This document shows, one piece after another, positions 1 to 7,945 of a DNA stretch of 64,000 bases; position 1 is the stretch's first letter; every line of letters begins with the position of its first letter. Under the pieces are notes generated by a model. The model did not search any database. It was not told the DNA's origin and saw nothing but the letters and a program-made list of their open reading frames with translations. A program made the position numbers and the translations under genes. Origin of the DNA: Roseinatronobacter alkalisoli (GTDB taxonomy: Bacteria > Pseudomonadota > Alphaproteobacteria > Rhodobacterales > Rhodobacteraceae); NCBI RefSeq assembly GCF_028745735.1, contig NZ_JAQZSM010000002.1, positions 186,001-250,000 of the forward strand, given 5' to 3'.

Positions 1-202
1 ATTCTGCAAGGCCCCGAAACCGGATCAGGACCGCCGGATTGACCTGCCTGCGCTGGGGCCGGATACAGTGGATGCTGTTCACCGCGCCGGGCTGCGCGGC
101 ATTGCCTTTGATGCGGGTGGGGTGTTGTTGATTGACCGCGACCAGATGTTGGCGCAGGCCAATGCGCTTGGGGTATTCCTGTGGGCCATGGACGCGCCTT
201 GA
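1..202 (+). CDS. lpxI: UDP-2,3-diacylglucosamine pyrophosphatase LpxI, C-terminal fragment
   Basis: Only the last 66 codons are present; the gene enters from the left edge, with the first complete codon at position 2. The visible end reads KAPKPDQDRRIDLPALGPDT and later GLRGIAFDAGGVLLIDRD, which matches the conserved C-terminal part of LpxI (DUF1009). LpxI hydrolyses UDP-2,3-diacylglucosamine to lipid X in lipid A synthesis and replaces LpxH in alphaproteobacteria. It lies directly upstream of lpxB, whose product uses lipid X, which is the usual alphaproteobacterial order. Its TGA stop at 200-202 overlaps the likely lpxB start codon, so the two are probably translationally coupled. Confidence 0.85.
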   Translation, partial: FCKAPKPDQDRRIDLPALGPDTVDAVHRAGLRGIAFDAGGVLLIDRDQMLAQANALGVFLWAMDAP

Positions 203-1359
203 AGATCTTTGTCATCGCGGGTGAACCCTCGGGTGACAAGCTGGGCGGTGCGCTGATGGCGGGACTGCGCCAATTGGCACCGGATGTGGAATTTTCCGGT
301 GTTGGCGGTGATGACATGGCGGCGCAGGGGTTGGCGTCCTTGTTTCCGATGTCGGATTTGTCGGTGATGGGGCTGGCAGAGGTGTTGCCGCGCATCCGAC
401 TGTTACGTGCGCGTATCCGTGAAACCGCAGCGGCGATTGCTGTTGCCGCGCCGGATCTGGTTATCACCATCGATAGCCCCGATTTTTGTCTGCGTGTGCT
501 GAAGCTGGCCCGCGCTGCATCCCCCCGCTTGCCGGTGGTGCATTATGTGGCGCCATCGGTCTGGGCGTGGCGGCCAAAGCGGGCAGCGCGCATGGCCCCG
601 CTGGTGGATCATGTGCTTGCCCTGCTGCCGTTTGAACCGCCCTATATGACGGCGGCTGGCATGAGTTGCGATTTTGTTGGTCATCCGGTAGTGGCCGAAC
701 CACGCGCGCCTGCGTCAGACGTTGCGCAGTTGCGTGCCGGGCATGACGGCCCGCTGGTGCTGGCATTGCCGGGGTCGCGGCGTGGTGAAATCGCGCGTCT
801 TGCACCGCGTTTCGGGCAGGCATTGGCGCAGGCACTGCCGGAAAATGCCCGCGTTCTGGTGCCCACGGTGCGTGCGCAGGCTGATTTCATGCGCGCACAG
901 GTCGCGCAATGGCCGGTACATGCTGCGGTGCTGGAGGACAGCGCCGCCAGACGGGCGGCCTTCGCCGCCGCTGATGTGGCGCTGGCGGCATCTGGCACAG
1001 TGTCGCTGGAACTGGCCGCGAATGAAACCCCCATGGTTATCGCTTATGATCTGGCCCTGTTGACCAGATTTCTGGCGCAACGCCTGATCCGGCTGGATAC
1101 GGTCACACTGGTCAATCTGGTGTCTGAAACACGCGCCATCCCCGAATTTCTGGGGCGCGATTGCCAGCCTGACCGGATTGCTGTGGCGTTGAAAAACCTG
1201 CTGGATGATGCGGGTACCCGCGCCGCGCAGCTGGACGCAATGGCCCTGACAATGGCGCGGCTTGGGCAGGGGGGCACGCCACCGGGACAGCGCGCCGCAC
1301 AATCCGTGCTGGATTTCATGGCTTCGCAAGCGGGTGATGGTCCAGTACCAGCGTTTTAA
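199..1359 (+). CDS. lpxB: Lipid-A-disaccharide synthase
   Basis: LpxB joins UDP-diacylglucosamine and lipid X to form the lipid A disaccharide at the inner face of the inner membrane. The protein opens with KIFVIAGEPSGDKLG, the family N-terminal signature, and contains HYVAPSVWAWRPKRA and LPGSRRGEI, typical of this GT19 glycosyltransferase. About 386 residues is the normal length. I chose TTG at 199, which overlaps the lpxI stop (TTGA), because homologues start M-K-(I/V)-F at this point. An in-frame GTG at 181 would add six residues. The 3' end overlaps the convergent xerD gene by 44 bases. Confidence 0.93.
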   Translation: MKIFVIAGEPSGDKLGGALMAGLRQLAPDVEFSGVGGDDMAAQGLASLFPMSDLSVMGLAEVLPRIRLLRARIRETAAAIAVAAPDLVITIDSPDFCLRVLKLARAASPRLPVVHYVAPSVWAWRPKRAARMAPLVDHVLALLPFEPPYMTAAGMSCDFVGHPVVAEPRAPASDVAQLRAGHDGPLVLALPGSRRGEIARLAPRFGQALAQALPENARVLVPTVRAQADFMRAQVAQWPVHAAVLEDSAARRAAFAAADVALAASGTVSLELAANETPMVIAYDLALLTRFLAQRLIRLDTVTLVNLVSETRAIPEFLGRDCQPDRIAVALKNLLDDAGTRAAQLDAMALTMARLGQGGTPPGQRAAQSVLDFMASQAGDGPVPAF

Positions 1360-2254
1360 GCCGTTCTTCCAAAACATGCGTGTAGATTTCGGTCGTCGAC
1401 ACATCCGCATGGCCCAGAAGTGTCTGGATCGCGCGCAAATCCGCCCCGCCCGCCAGCAGATGCGTGGCAAAGGCATGGCGCAGCACATGCGGGCTGATAC
1501 GCGCAGGGTCCAGCCCCGCTTTAAGGGCGATTTCCTTCAGCACAAGGTAGAAACCGACACGGCTGAAATGCCCCTCGCGCCCGTTTGACGGGAACAGAAA
1601 GCGCGGCTCCGGCAGGCGTTTCGTGCGTAATTCTGCCGCCTGCCTGTCCCATTGCGCCAGCCATGCGGTCAGGGCAGTGCGCGCCGGCTGGGACAGCGGC
1701 ACCATACGTTCGCGCCCGCCCTTGCCGCGCACAAGGATCATGCGCGGATCACCACGCACCGCAGCCACCGGCAGCCCGACCAGTTCCGTTACACGCAGCC
1801 CGGTGGCATACAGCAGTTCCATCAGGCAGGTGTTGCGCAGCCTGTCAGCTTCGGTCCGGCCGGTGGTGCGTGCCGTGTCCAGAAGGGCCGATATGTCGTC
1901 ATGTGACAGTGTGTCGGGCAGTTTCTTTGACTTGCCGGGGCCACGAATGCGGCTGGCAGGGTCATCATCGCGCCAGCCCTCTGCATAGGCAAAGCGATAC
2001 ATCGCGCGGATGGACGCAAGTCGCCGCGCGCGCGTGCTGCGCGCCAGCCCCTGCGCATTGCAATGCACCAGATAGGATTCAATATCTGCCCGTGTCAGGC
2101 TGTGAAAGTTCAGGCCCCTGGATTGCGCCCAATCCGCGAAATCCCGCAGGTCTCGGCCATATGCAAGTTGGGTATTTCGCGCGCTTCCGGTTTCCGCAGC
2201 GGATGCGTCCAGAAATGCCGAAATCCAGTGATAATCCTGACGCGGAGGAGGCAT
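1316..2254 (-). CDS. xerD: Tyrosine recombinase XerD
   Basis: A site-specific tyrosine recombinase of 312 residues. An N-terminal SAM-like core-binding domain (about residues 8-95) is followed by the catalytic domain. The catalytic set is visible: R154 (ATGLRVTEL), K178, H256 and R259 (HVLRH), H282 (LLGHADVSTTE) and nucleophile Y291. Xer recombinases resolve chromosome dimers at dif with FtsK. Length, full conservation and housekeeping neighbours argue for a Xer protein rather than a phage integrase. XerD rather than XerC rests on overall resemblance and on its position near aroK. It converges on lpxB and follows the exported-protein gene by only three bases, so it is probably co-transcribed with it. 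Confidence 0.85.
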   Translation of the reverse strand: MPPPRQDYHWISAFLDASAAETGSARNTQLAYGRDLRDFADWAQSRGLNFHSLTRADIESYLVHCNAQGLARSTRARRLASIRAMYRFAYAEGWRDDDPASRIRGPGKSKKLPDTLSHDDISALLDTARTTGRTEADRLRNTCLMELLYATGLRVTELVGLPVAAVRGDPRMILVRGKGGRERMVPLSQPARTALTAWLAQWDRQAAELRTKRLPEPRFLFPSNGREGHFSRVGFYLVLKEIALKAGLDPARISPHVLRHAFATHLLAGGADLRAIQTLLGHADVSTTEIYTHVLEERLKTLVLDHHPLAKP

Positions 2255-2257
2255 TGC

Positions 2258-3838
2258 CTAGCCCCGCCGTTCCAGCAGCAGCAACTCGATCGCGATCTGT
2301 CTTGTTGCGTCATCCAGCCCCAGCAGCCGCAGCGACTGCAATCCCAGACGGGCTTCGCGCGGATCACCGACAGCGGCATGGGCAATATGGTTCAGTGCGT
2401 CCAGCAACAGCAGGCCGCCGGCGCTGGCTACCGGTGCGGTTGACATGTCCGTTTCGGGCGATGATGCAAATGCCTGCGCCACAGCTGCAGCCATGGACGA
2501 ACTTTCGATGTCGGGCAGGCTGGCATCATTCATAGCCAGCGCCGTAGCCAGCCGCGCCTTGTCGGATTGCGGAGCGATCTGTCCGGCAAGATCCAGCCGA
2601 GTCTGTGTCAGCATCAGCACATGCCAAAGGATCGTCCGGGCGCTGGCATCCAGTGTGGCCGGATCGGTCCCACTTTCGGCCAAGGTTTCGGCGAACATCT
2701 GGGCAAAGGCGACTTCCAGTTCCACACTGGCGAATTTGGGCCAGGCGTCATTCAGTGCCCGTGACAAACCTGCGCTGTCACCGCTGGCCAGGGCATGATC
2801 AAGGGTTTGCACTGCGCGCACCCTTTCCCACACGCCCCCGGACGCGGCAGGCCGACGTTGGGCATAAAGGCCCAGCAAACGGTTGGGTTGCATCACCCCG
2901 GCGCGTGTCAGCCGTTCGGCGGCGTCAAGCTGTGCGCGCCAGCCGCTGGTGCCGCGCAGATCAGCATAGGCATAGGCCACCGGCAGGCTGGCTGTCGGCA
3001 CCGGGTCACCCAGCGCTTCCAGAATGCGCCAGCCCAGCGGGGATAATTCTGCAGGTGGGGGGGGGGTGACATGCGCATCCTCTTCTTCCAGGAAGCGCTG
3101 CAGCAGGCTGGCTTCGCTCGCCTCCAGCAAGCCCAGCGATGTGGTGGCGTTCAGCGTCGTGTAGGCCGCTTGCCAGTCCCCGCGCCGCGCCAGACAGAAA
3201 ATCTTGGCGCCATGGCCGAAATCCGTGGTGATCTGGCCGCTCATGCTGGTGCAGGCGCTGTCTTCTTCGCCCAGCAGCAGGGCAATGTCGAAAGCGCGCG
3301 TGTTCAGCGCGGCGGTACGGACCGGGGCTGCGTCGATCAGTTGCGATGCCTGTTCCAACGCACCCATGGCCATCAGTTTGTCAATACGGGCGACAAGCAC
3401 CGTGCCTTGCGTTTCCGGCTGCAATTGCGCGGGTGGGTCGAATTCTGCCAGCAGTAAACGGTAACCAAGCTGCAGCGCGGCTGGCAGGGTATCCACGGGC
3501 AGGGCCGAAATGCCCGCCAGCACTTCCGGCACCGGGGCGCCGCCCCACAGATCGCGCGGCAGACCGACACGTTGCGGAACGAACAGCCCCACCTGGTCCA
3601 GCGCGGGTGCCCCAAGGGGTGATACGGCGATGGCCTCGGGCGTGTCCTGGGGCGTGACAAGGGGCAGGGACATGCCGCCGATGGTTGTGTCGGGCTGCGA
3701 CATCGCATCTTCCAGCCAGTCAATCGCATTCAGGGGGCGCCCGCCCTGCAGCGTTTGCGCATCAAGCGGCAAAGCCATTGCGACGGCCACCGCAAACGCG
3801 GCGCCCCCGCGCTGCGCTGTCAATATATGTCTGCCCAC
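2258..3838 (-). CDS. Uncharacterised exported alpha-helical protein
   Basis: A 526-residue protein of unknown function. It starts with a hydrophobic segment ending PLDAQ, which looks like a Sec signal peptide, so the mature protein is probably periplasmic. The body is rich in Ala and Leu and looks like helical-repeat (TPR/Sel1-like) sequence, but I see no clean repeat consensus. Two cysteines (in EEDSACTS and AKIFCLA) sit close together and could form a disulfide. The start is uncertain: GTG 3838 gives a good signal peptide, TTG 3847 would overlap the stop of the small upstream gene, and ATG 3778 would remove the signal. A run of ten C's (3057-3066 on this strand) encodes VTPPPPAE and may be slippage-prone. 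Confidence 0.7.
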   Translation of the reverse strand: MGRHILTAQRGGAAFAVAVAMALPLDAQTLQGGRPLNAIDWLEDAMSQPDTTIGGMSLPLVTPQDTPEAIAVSPLGAPALDQVGLFVPQRVGLPRDLWGGAPVPEVLAGISALPVDTLPAALQLGYRLLLAEFDPPAQLQPETQGTVLVARIDKLMAMGALEQASQLIDAAPVRTAALNTRAFDIALLLGEEDSACTSMSGQITTDFGHGAKIFCLARRGDWQAAYTTLNATTSLGLLEASEASLLQRFLEEEDAHVTPPPPAELSPLGWRILEALGDPVPTASLPVAYAYADLRGTSGWRAQLDAAERLTRAGVMQPNRLLGLYAQRRPAASGGVWERVRAVQTLDHALASGDSAGLSRALNDAWPKFASVELEVAFAQMFAETLAESGTDPATLDASARTILWHVLMLTQTRLDLAGQIAPQSDKARLATALAMNDASLPDIESSSMAAAVAQAFASSPETDMSTAPVASAGGLLLLDALNHIAHAAVGDPREARLGLQSLRLLGLDDATRQIAIELLLLERRG

Positions 3839-3843
3839 GCGCG

Positions 3844-3978
3844 TCAATTCACGTCCAGCGTGACCGGGCTTTCGAAGCTGCGCTGTTCGGCGGACATATC
3901 CCCGAAATAGGCATAGGCCACCACCGCCAGCCCTGACAATACCGCCAGAACAAGGATCAACCGAACCAGATGTCGCAT
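3844..3978 (-). CDS. Small single-pass membrane protein of unknown function
   Basis: A 44-codon gene starting MRHLVRLILVLAVLSGLAVV, an N-terminal transmembrane helix, followed by a short hydrophilic tail ending TLDVN. It lies immediately upstream of the exported-protein gene with a tiny gap or overlap, depending on the chosen start there, so the two are probably co-transcribed. The hydrophobic helix preceded by Arg residues is typical of a genuine small inner-membrane protein. Function is unknown. A link to the downstream exported protein is inferred from position only. Confidence 0.65.
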   Translation of the reverse strand: MRHLVRLILVLAVLSGLAVVAYAYFGDMSAEQRSFESPVTLDVN

Positions 3979-4123
3979 TCTGCCTGCCTTTCGTTTCGCG
4001 GCCCCCTCTTTTGACGAAGAAGATTACGGGGGGTTTCCCTTTTGACAGTGCCGCAATATCACGACAAGGACAATGCAGGCCACAAAAACGTGTTGAGGGG
4101 CGGGCAAAGGGCGGAGCGTCGGC

Positions 4124-4669
4124 ATGAAATTGCATAAAACCGTTGTCCTTGTGGGCATGATGGGGGCGGGCAAGACCGCTGTGGGGCGGGAACTGGCGCA
4201 AAATCTTGCTGTGCCGTTTCGCGATTCGGATGAAGAAATCGTCGAGGCCGCGCAGATGAGCATCGCAGAGATATTCGAACGCGATGGTGAATCGTTTTTC
4301 CGTGCCCGCGAAGCCGAAGTCATCGCGCGGCTGATGCGCGGTGAGGCGGGAATTCTGTCGGTGGGCGGCGGCGCGTTTCTGAATGCGGGGACACGGGCAT
4401 TGATATCAGAACTTGGGGTGTCTGTCTGGCTGAAGGCTGATCTGGATTTGCTGTGGTCGCGGGTGCGCCACAAGTCAACGCGCCCGTTATTGCGCACATC
4501 GGACCCCTATGGGACATTGGCTGACCTGCTGGCAACACGCGCGCCGCATTATGCCAAGGCGGATCTGGCGGTTCAGACCCGTGCGGGGTATTCCATCGCC
4601 GATACGGCGCGTGCTGTGTTGACGGAACTTTCAACCCGCCCGGATGTGCTGGAAGGATATTGCGAATGA
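4124..4669 (+). CDS. aroK: Shikimate kinase
   Basis: Phosphorylates shikimate to shikimate-3-phosphate with ATP, in the pathway to chorismate. The 181-residue protein has the Walker A loop GMMGAGKT at residues 11-18, the shikimate-binding segment FRDSDEEI (D34, D36), R60 in ESFFR, the Gly triplet at 81-83 (SVGGGAF) and the lid segment with STRPLL. The start is ATG 4124. The TGA stop overlaps the ATG of aroB by four bases (ATGA), so these consecutive chorismate-pathway genes are translationally coupled. The gene is divergent from the small membrane protein upstream. Confidence 0.96.
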   Translation: MKLHKTVVLVGMMGAGKTAVGRELAQNLAVPFRDSDEEIVEAAQMSIAEIFERDGESFFRAREAEVIARLMRGEAGILSVGGGAFLNAGTRALISELGVSVWLKADLDLLWSRVRHKSTRPLLRTSDPYGTLADLLATRAPHYAKADLAVQTRAGYSIADTARAVLTELSTRPDVLEGYCE

Positions 4670-5784
4670 AACTTGATCACGTTCATGTGCCCCTTGGGGC
4701 GCGCGCTTATGATGTGGTGATCGGGCAGGGATTGCTCGCGAATGCCGGTCAGCTGATTGCGCCGCATCTGCATCGCAAGCGCGTGCCCATCCTGACAGAA
4801 AGCCGCGTGGCCGCGCATCATCTGCACAGGTTGCAGGAGGGGCTGTCGGCTGCCGGGGTGGACAGCACCGCCCATGCGCTGGAACCCGGCGAAGGCACGA
4901 AAAGCTGGAACGGGCTGCAACAGGCGGTGGAATGGCTGCTGGATGAAAAGGTTGAACGCAGCGATATGGTTGTTGCGCTGGGCGGTGGCGTCATTGGTGA
5001 TCTGGGCGGGTTTGCGGCGTCCGTGTTGCGGCGGGGGGTGGGATTTGTGCAGATCCCGACATCCTTGCTGGCGCAGGTTGACAGTTCGGTGGGCGGCAAG
5101 ACCGGCATCAATACCCGCCATGGCAAGAACCTTGTGGGGGCGTTTCATCAGCCCGCACTGGTTCTGGCCGATATTGACCTGCTGGACAGCCTGCCAAGGC
5201 GTGATTTTCTGGCCGGATATGGCGAAGTGGTGAAATACGGCCTGCTGGGGGATAGTGCGTTCTTCGATTGGCTGGAAATGAACGGTCCTGCCATGGCGGA
5301 CGGGGACAAGATGCTGCGGCACTATGCGGTACACCGGTCCGTGCAGATGAAAGCCGAAATCGTGGCACGCGATGAAACCGAACAGGGCGACCGTGCGCTG
5401 CTGAACCTTGGGCATACATTCTGCCATGCGCTGGAAGCGGCCACAGGTTATGGCGACCGGTTGCTGCATGGCGAAGGTGTGGCCATCGGTTGCGCATTGG
5501 CATTTGAATTATCGGCGCGCATGGACCTGTGCGCGCAGGAAACCCCGGGGCGCGTGCGTGCCCATCTGCGTAATATGGGCATGGCAACTGATCTGGCGGA
5601 TATTGCAGGTGATCTGCCATCCGCAGACGCGCTGATCGCGCTGATGGCGCAGGACAAGAAGGTGCAGGACGGGCGTCTGCGCTTTATTCTTGCGCGCGAT
5701 ATCGGGGCGGCTTTTGTCTGTGATGATGTGCCGGGCGATATTCTGCACGCGGTGCTGGCGGACGCACTGGCCGCGCGCAGTTAG
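4666..5784 (+). CDS. aroB: 3-dehydroquinate synthase
   Basis: Converts DAHP to 3-dehydroquinate, an NAD-dependent metal enzyme early in aromatic amino acid synthesis. Diagnostic segments are ALGGGVIGDLGGFAA (NAD/substrate loop), VDSSVGGKTGIN and NLGHTFCHALE with metal-binding His, plus the later LLHGEGVAIG. About 372 residues is the normal length. I chose ATG 4666 because it overlaps the aroK stop; a start six bases upstream would be unusual. aroK-aroB is a common proteobacterial pair. Confidence 0.96.
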   Translation: MKLDHVHVPLGARAYDVVIGQGLLANAGQLIAPHLHRKRVPILTESRVAAHHLHRLQEGLSAAGVDSTAHALEPGEGTKSWNGLQQAVEWLLDEKVERSDMVVALGGGVIGDLGGFAASVLRRGVGFVQIPTSLLAQVDSSVGGKTGINTRHGKNLVGAFHQPALVLADIDLLDSLPRRDFLAGYGEVVKYGLLGDSAFFDWLEMNGPAMADGDKMLRHYAVHRSVQMKAEIVARDETEQGDRALLNLGHTFCHALEAATGYGDRLLHGEGVAIGCALAFELSARMDLCAQETPGRVRAHLRNMGMATDLADIAGDLPSADALIALMAQDKKVQDGRLRFILARDIGAAFVCDDVPGDILHAVLADALAARS

Positions 5785-5921
5785 CGCATTCTCATATCAG
5801 GCGGGACCGCAAGGTTGGTCGATTCCTGCGTGATGCAGGTGTTGGAGTACCAGAAGCGCGGGCTTGATCTATGCCCCAGCGCCTGCGTCACGCCGGAACC
5901 ACCCGCAAACGGAATGTTTCG

Positions 5922-5938
5922 ACCTGATCTGATCAGGT
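5922..5938. promoter_or_regulatory. 17-base palindrome between aroB and the zincin gene
   Basis: An 8-1-8 perfect inverted repeat (ACCTGATC, T, GATCAGGT) lies in the 199-base gap between aroB and the convergent metallopeptidase gene. There is no T-run, so a rho-independent terminator is unlikely. It could be a protein-binding site, or a fortuitous palindrome built on two GATC motifs. I see no gene in the rest of this gap. Confidence 0.3.
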
Positions 5939-5983
5939 GGCGGTGGGCATTCGCGGTCTGTTTAAGCTGTTGGTGTTGCGTGC

Positions 5984-6403
5984 TCAGTCCTGCCAGGGGG
6001 CAATGGTCGCGATGTCACTGTCGGACCAGCCAAAGTGATGCGCCAGTTCGTGAATGAAGACATGCGCAATCAGCGCGCCCAGTTCGATATCCCCGCGTGC
6101 AATCCATTCATCCAGGATCGGACGGCGGAACAGCCAGATCCTGTCTGGTTCCATGGGCTGATCCATCACTGATTTTTCGGTCAGCGGAATGCCGGTATAA
6201 AGGCCGGTCAGCTCAAACGGGTCATCAAACCCCATCTCCGCCAGAAGGGCATCCGGGGCGAAATCGGTGATATGCAGCGCCACATTCTCCGCAGCCTGCC
6301 GGAAGGGGGTGGGCAATGTTTCGAGGGTCTGCGTAACGACATGCTCAAACACCGCCTGTTCCGGTGGCAGGGCTGACATCCAGTGTTGTGCTGTGTCTGT
6401 CAT
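5984..6403 (-). CDS. Zincin-like metallopeptidase family protein (DUF1025 type)
   Basis: A 139-residue acidic protein with a single HExxH motif, H118-E119-L-A-H122, in FIHELAHHFGW. This fits the small zincin-like family once called DUF1025, known for a compact metalloprotease fold but with unclear physiological substrates. No signal peptide is apparent, so it is probably cytoplasmic. It is monocistronic here, convergent with aroB and divergent from gltX. Proteolytic activity is inferred from the motif alone. Confidence 0.8.
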   Translation of the reverse strand: MTDTAQHWMSALPPEQAVFEHVVTQTLETLPTPFRQAAENVALHITDFAPDALLAEMGFDDPFELTGLYTGIPLTEKSVMDQPMEPDRIWLFRRPILDEWIARGDIELGALIAHVFIHELAHHFGWSDSDIATIAPWQD

Positions 6404-6498
6404 TGTGGCGGCTTTCGTTCAAAACTGTTTCAAAGCACGGGGCTTGCACTGACGCAAGGCTTGTGAAAAAGCATGAACGCAATCAGGAGGTCGTCCCC

Positions 6499-7827
6499 AT
6501 GTCCAAGATTGTTACCCGCTTTGCGCCCTCGCCGACAGGATATCTGCATATCGGTAACCTGCGCACCGCATTGTTCAACTATCTGATCGCCCGGAAATCG
6601 GGGGGTGAATTCATCCTGCGGCTGGATGATACCGATCAGGAGCGATCAAAGCAGGAATATATCGATGGCATCCAGCAGGATCTGGAATGGCTGGGCATTG
6701 GCTGGGACCGTATTGAACAGCAATCGAAGCGCCTGGACCGCTACAAGGATGCTGCCGACAAACTGCGCGCGGATGGCCGGTTTTACGAGTGTTTTGAAAC
6801 GCCGGGCGAGTTGGACCTGAAGCGCAAGAAACAGCTGAACATGGGGCGCCCGCCTGTTTATGACCGTGCCGCGCTGGACATGGATGATGCCACGCGCCTG
6901 CGCCTGCAGGCTGAACGCGACGGGTATTGGCGCTTTCTGCTGGATCAGACGCGGATCGAATGGGAAGATGGCATTCTTGGCGCGCTTTCGATTGATGCGG
7001 CATCGGTGTCCGACCCTGTCCTGATCCGTGCGGATGGGCAGGTTCTGTATACGCTGGCATCTGTCGTGGATGACATGGATATGGGGGTGACGTATATTGT
7101 GCGTGGGTCCGATCATGTGACCAACACGGCAACCCAGATCCAGATCATCGAAGCGTTGGGCGGTGTCGCCCCGTCATTTGCCCATCATTCCCTGCTGACC
7201 GGCCCGCAGGGCGAAGCGCTGTCCAAGCGGCTTGGCACGCTGTCCCTGCGCGATTTGCGCGCGCAAGGCGTGACGCCCATGGCATTGCTGTCGCTGATGG
7301 CGCGGCTTGGGTCCAGCCAGCCGGTGGAATTGCGCGGCACCATGGACGACATTGCCGAAGGGTTCGATCTGTCGCAATTCGGGTCTGCGCCCACCAAATT
7401 CGACGCCGAGGATTTATGGCCATTGACCCGCGCCGATATTCAGGCGCGCCCATATGCGGCGGTTGCGGACCATCTGGCAGGTCTGGGCGTGCCAGAAGAC
7501 GTGGCACCGCAGTTCTGGCAGGTCGCACGTGAAAATATCACCCGTCTGGATGATCTTGGCCCATGGTGGTCATTGTGCCAGCAAGGCGCGGCCCCTGTGA
7601 TCGACCCGGAAGATGCGGATTTCGTGGCCGAAGCGCTGACCTTGCTGCCGCCACCGCCCTATGGGCCGACCGCATGGAAGGACTGGACCGATGCCGTCAA
7701 GGCGCAGACCGGTCGCAAGGGGCGGGCGTTGTTCATGCCACTACGCAAGGCGCTGACGGGGCAGGCGCATGGCCCGGACATGGGTGCGTTGATGCCACTT
7801 TTGCAACATGTGCGCGCCAAGGAATGA
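6499..7827 (+). CDS. gltX: Glutamate--tRNA ligase (GltX2-like)
   Basis: A class I glutamyl-tRNA synthetase that attaches Glu to tRNA. The HIGH region is in FAPSPTGYLHIGNLRTALFN near the N-terminus, and the KMSKS-equivalent is EALSKRLG. The 442 residues are somewhat shorter than the usual 465-470, consistent with the second GluRS paralogue that many alphaproteobacteria carry; the paralogue assignment is inferred. ATG 6499 is preceded by a strong AGGAGG (6485-6490) at normal spacing. An in-frame upstream extension to 6364 has no family similarity and was rejected. Confidence 0.92.
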   Translation: MSKIVTRFAPSPTGYLHIGNLRTALFNYLIARKSGGEFILRLDDTDQERSKQEYIDGIQQDLEWLGIGWDRIEQQSKRLDRYKDAADKLRADGRFYECFETPGELDLKRKKQLNMGRPPVYDRAALDMDDATRLRLQAERDGYWRFLLDQTRIEWEDGILGALSIDAASVSDPVLIRADGQVLYTLASVVDDMDMGVTYIVRGSDHVTNTATQIQIIEALGGVAPSFAHHSLLTGPQGEALSKRLGTLSLRDLRAQGVTPMALLSLMARLGSSQPVELRGTMDDIAEGFDLSQFGSAPTKFDAEDLWPLTRADIQARPYAAVADHLAGLGVPEDVAPQFWQVARENITRLDDLGPWWSLCQQGAAPVIDPEDADFVAEALTLLPPPPYGPTAWKDWTDAVKAQTGRKGRALFMPLRKALTGQAHGPDMGALMPLLQHVRAKE

Positions 7828-7945
7828 ATTGACGTTGCGTCAGGCTGTCTGACACCCGTGTGATGGATTTTTGATAAGACATCCCTGCGGCTTGACGCTA
7901 GGATTCCTGTAGACACGGGCACCAGAATGCCGGTCGGAGGGTGGA

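Noticed and set aside
1316-2254. Possible prophage integrase
   Set aside because: Length and catalytic residues fit XerD; no attachment site, tRNA or phage genes are nearby.
1585-2535. 316-codon plus-strand frame over xerD and the exported-protein gene
   Set aside because: Its composition is Arg/Pro/Cys-rich as in shadow frames, and the minus-strand genes have clear motifs or a signal peptide.
5815-6057. 80-codon plus-strand frame after aroB
   Set aside because: It runs into the antisense of the metallopeptidase gene, has a Cys/Trp-rich improbable composition and no ribosome binding site.
7837-7855. Terminator after gltX
   Set aside because: Only a five-base stem (GTCAG/CTGAC) is present and the T-run is far downstream; too weak to list.
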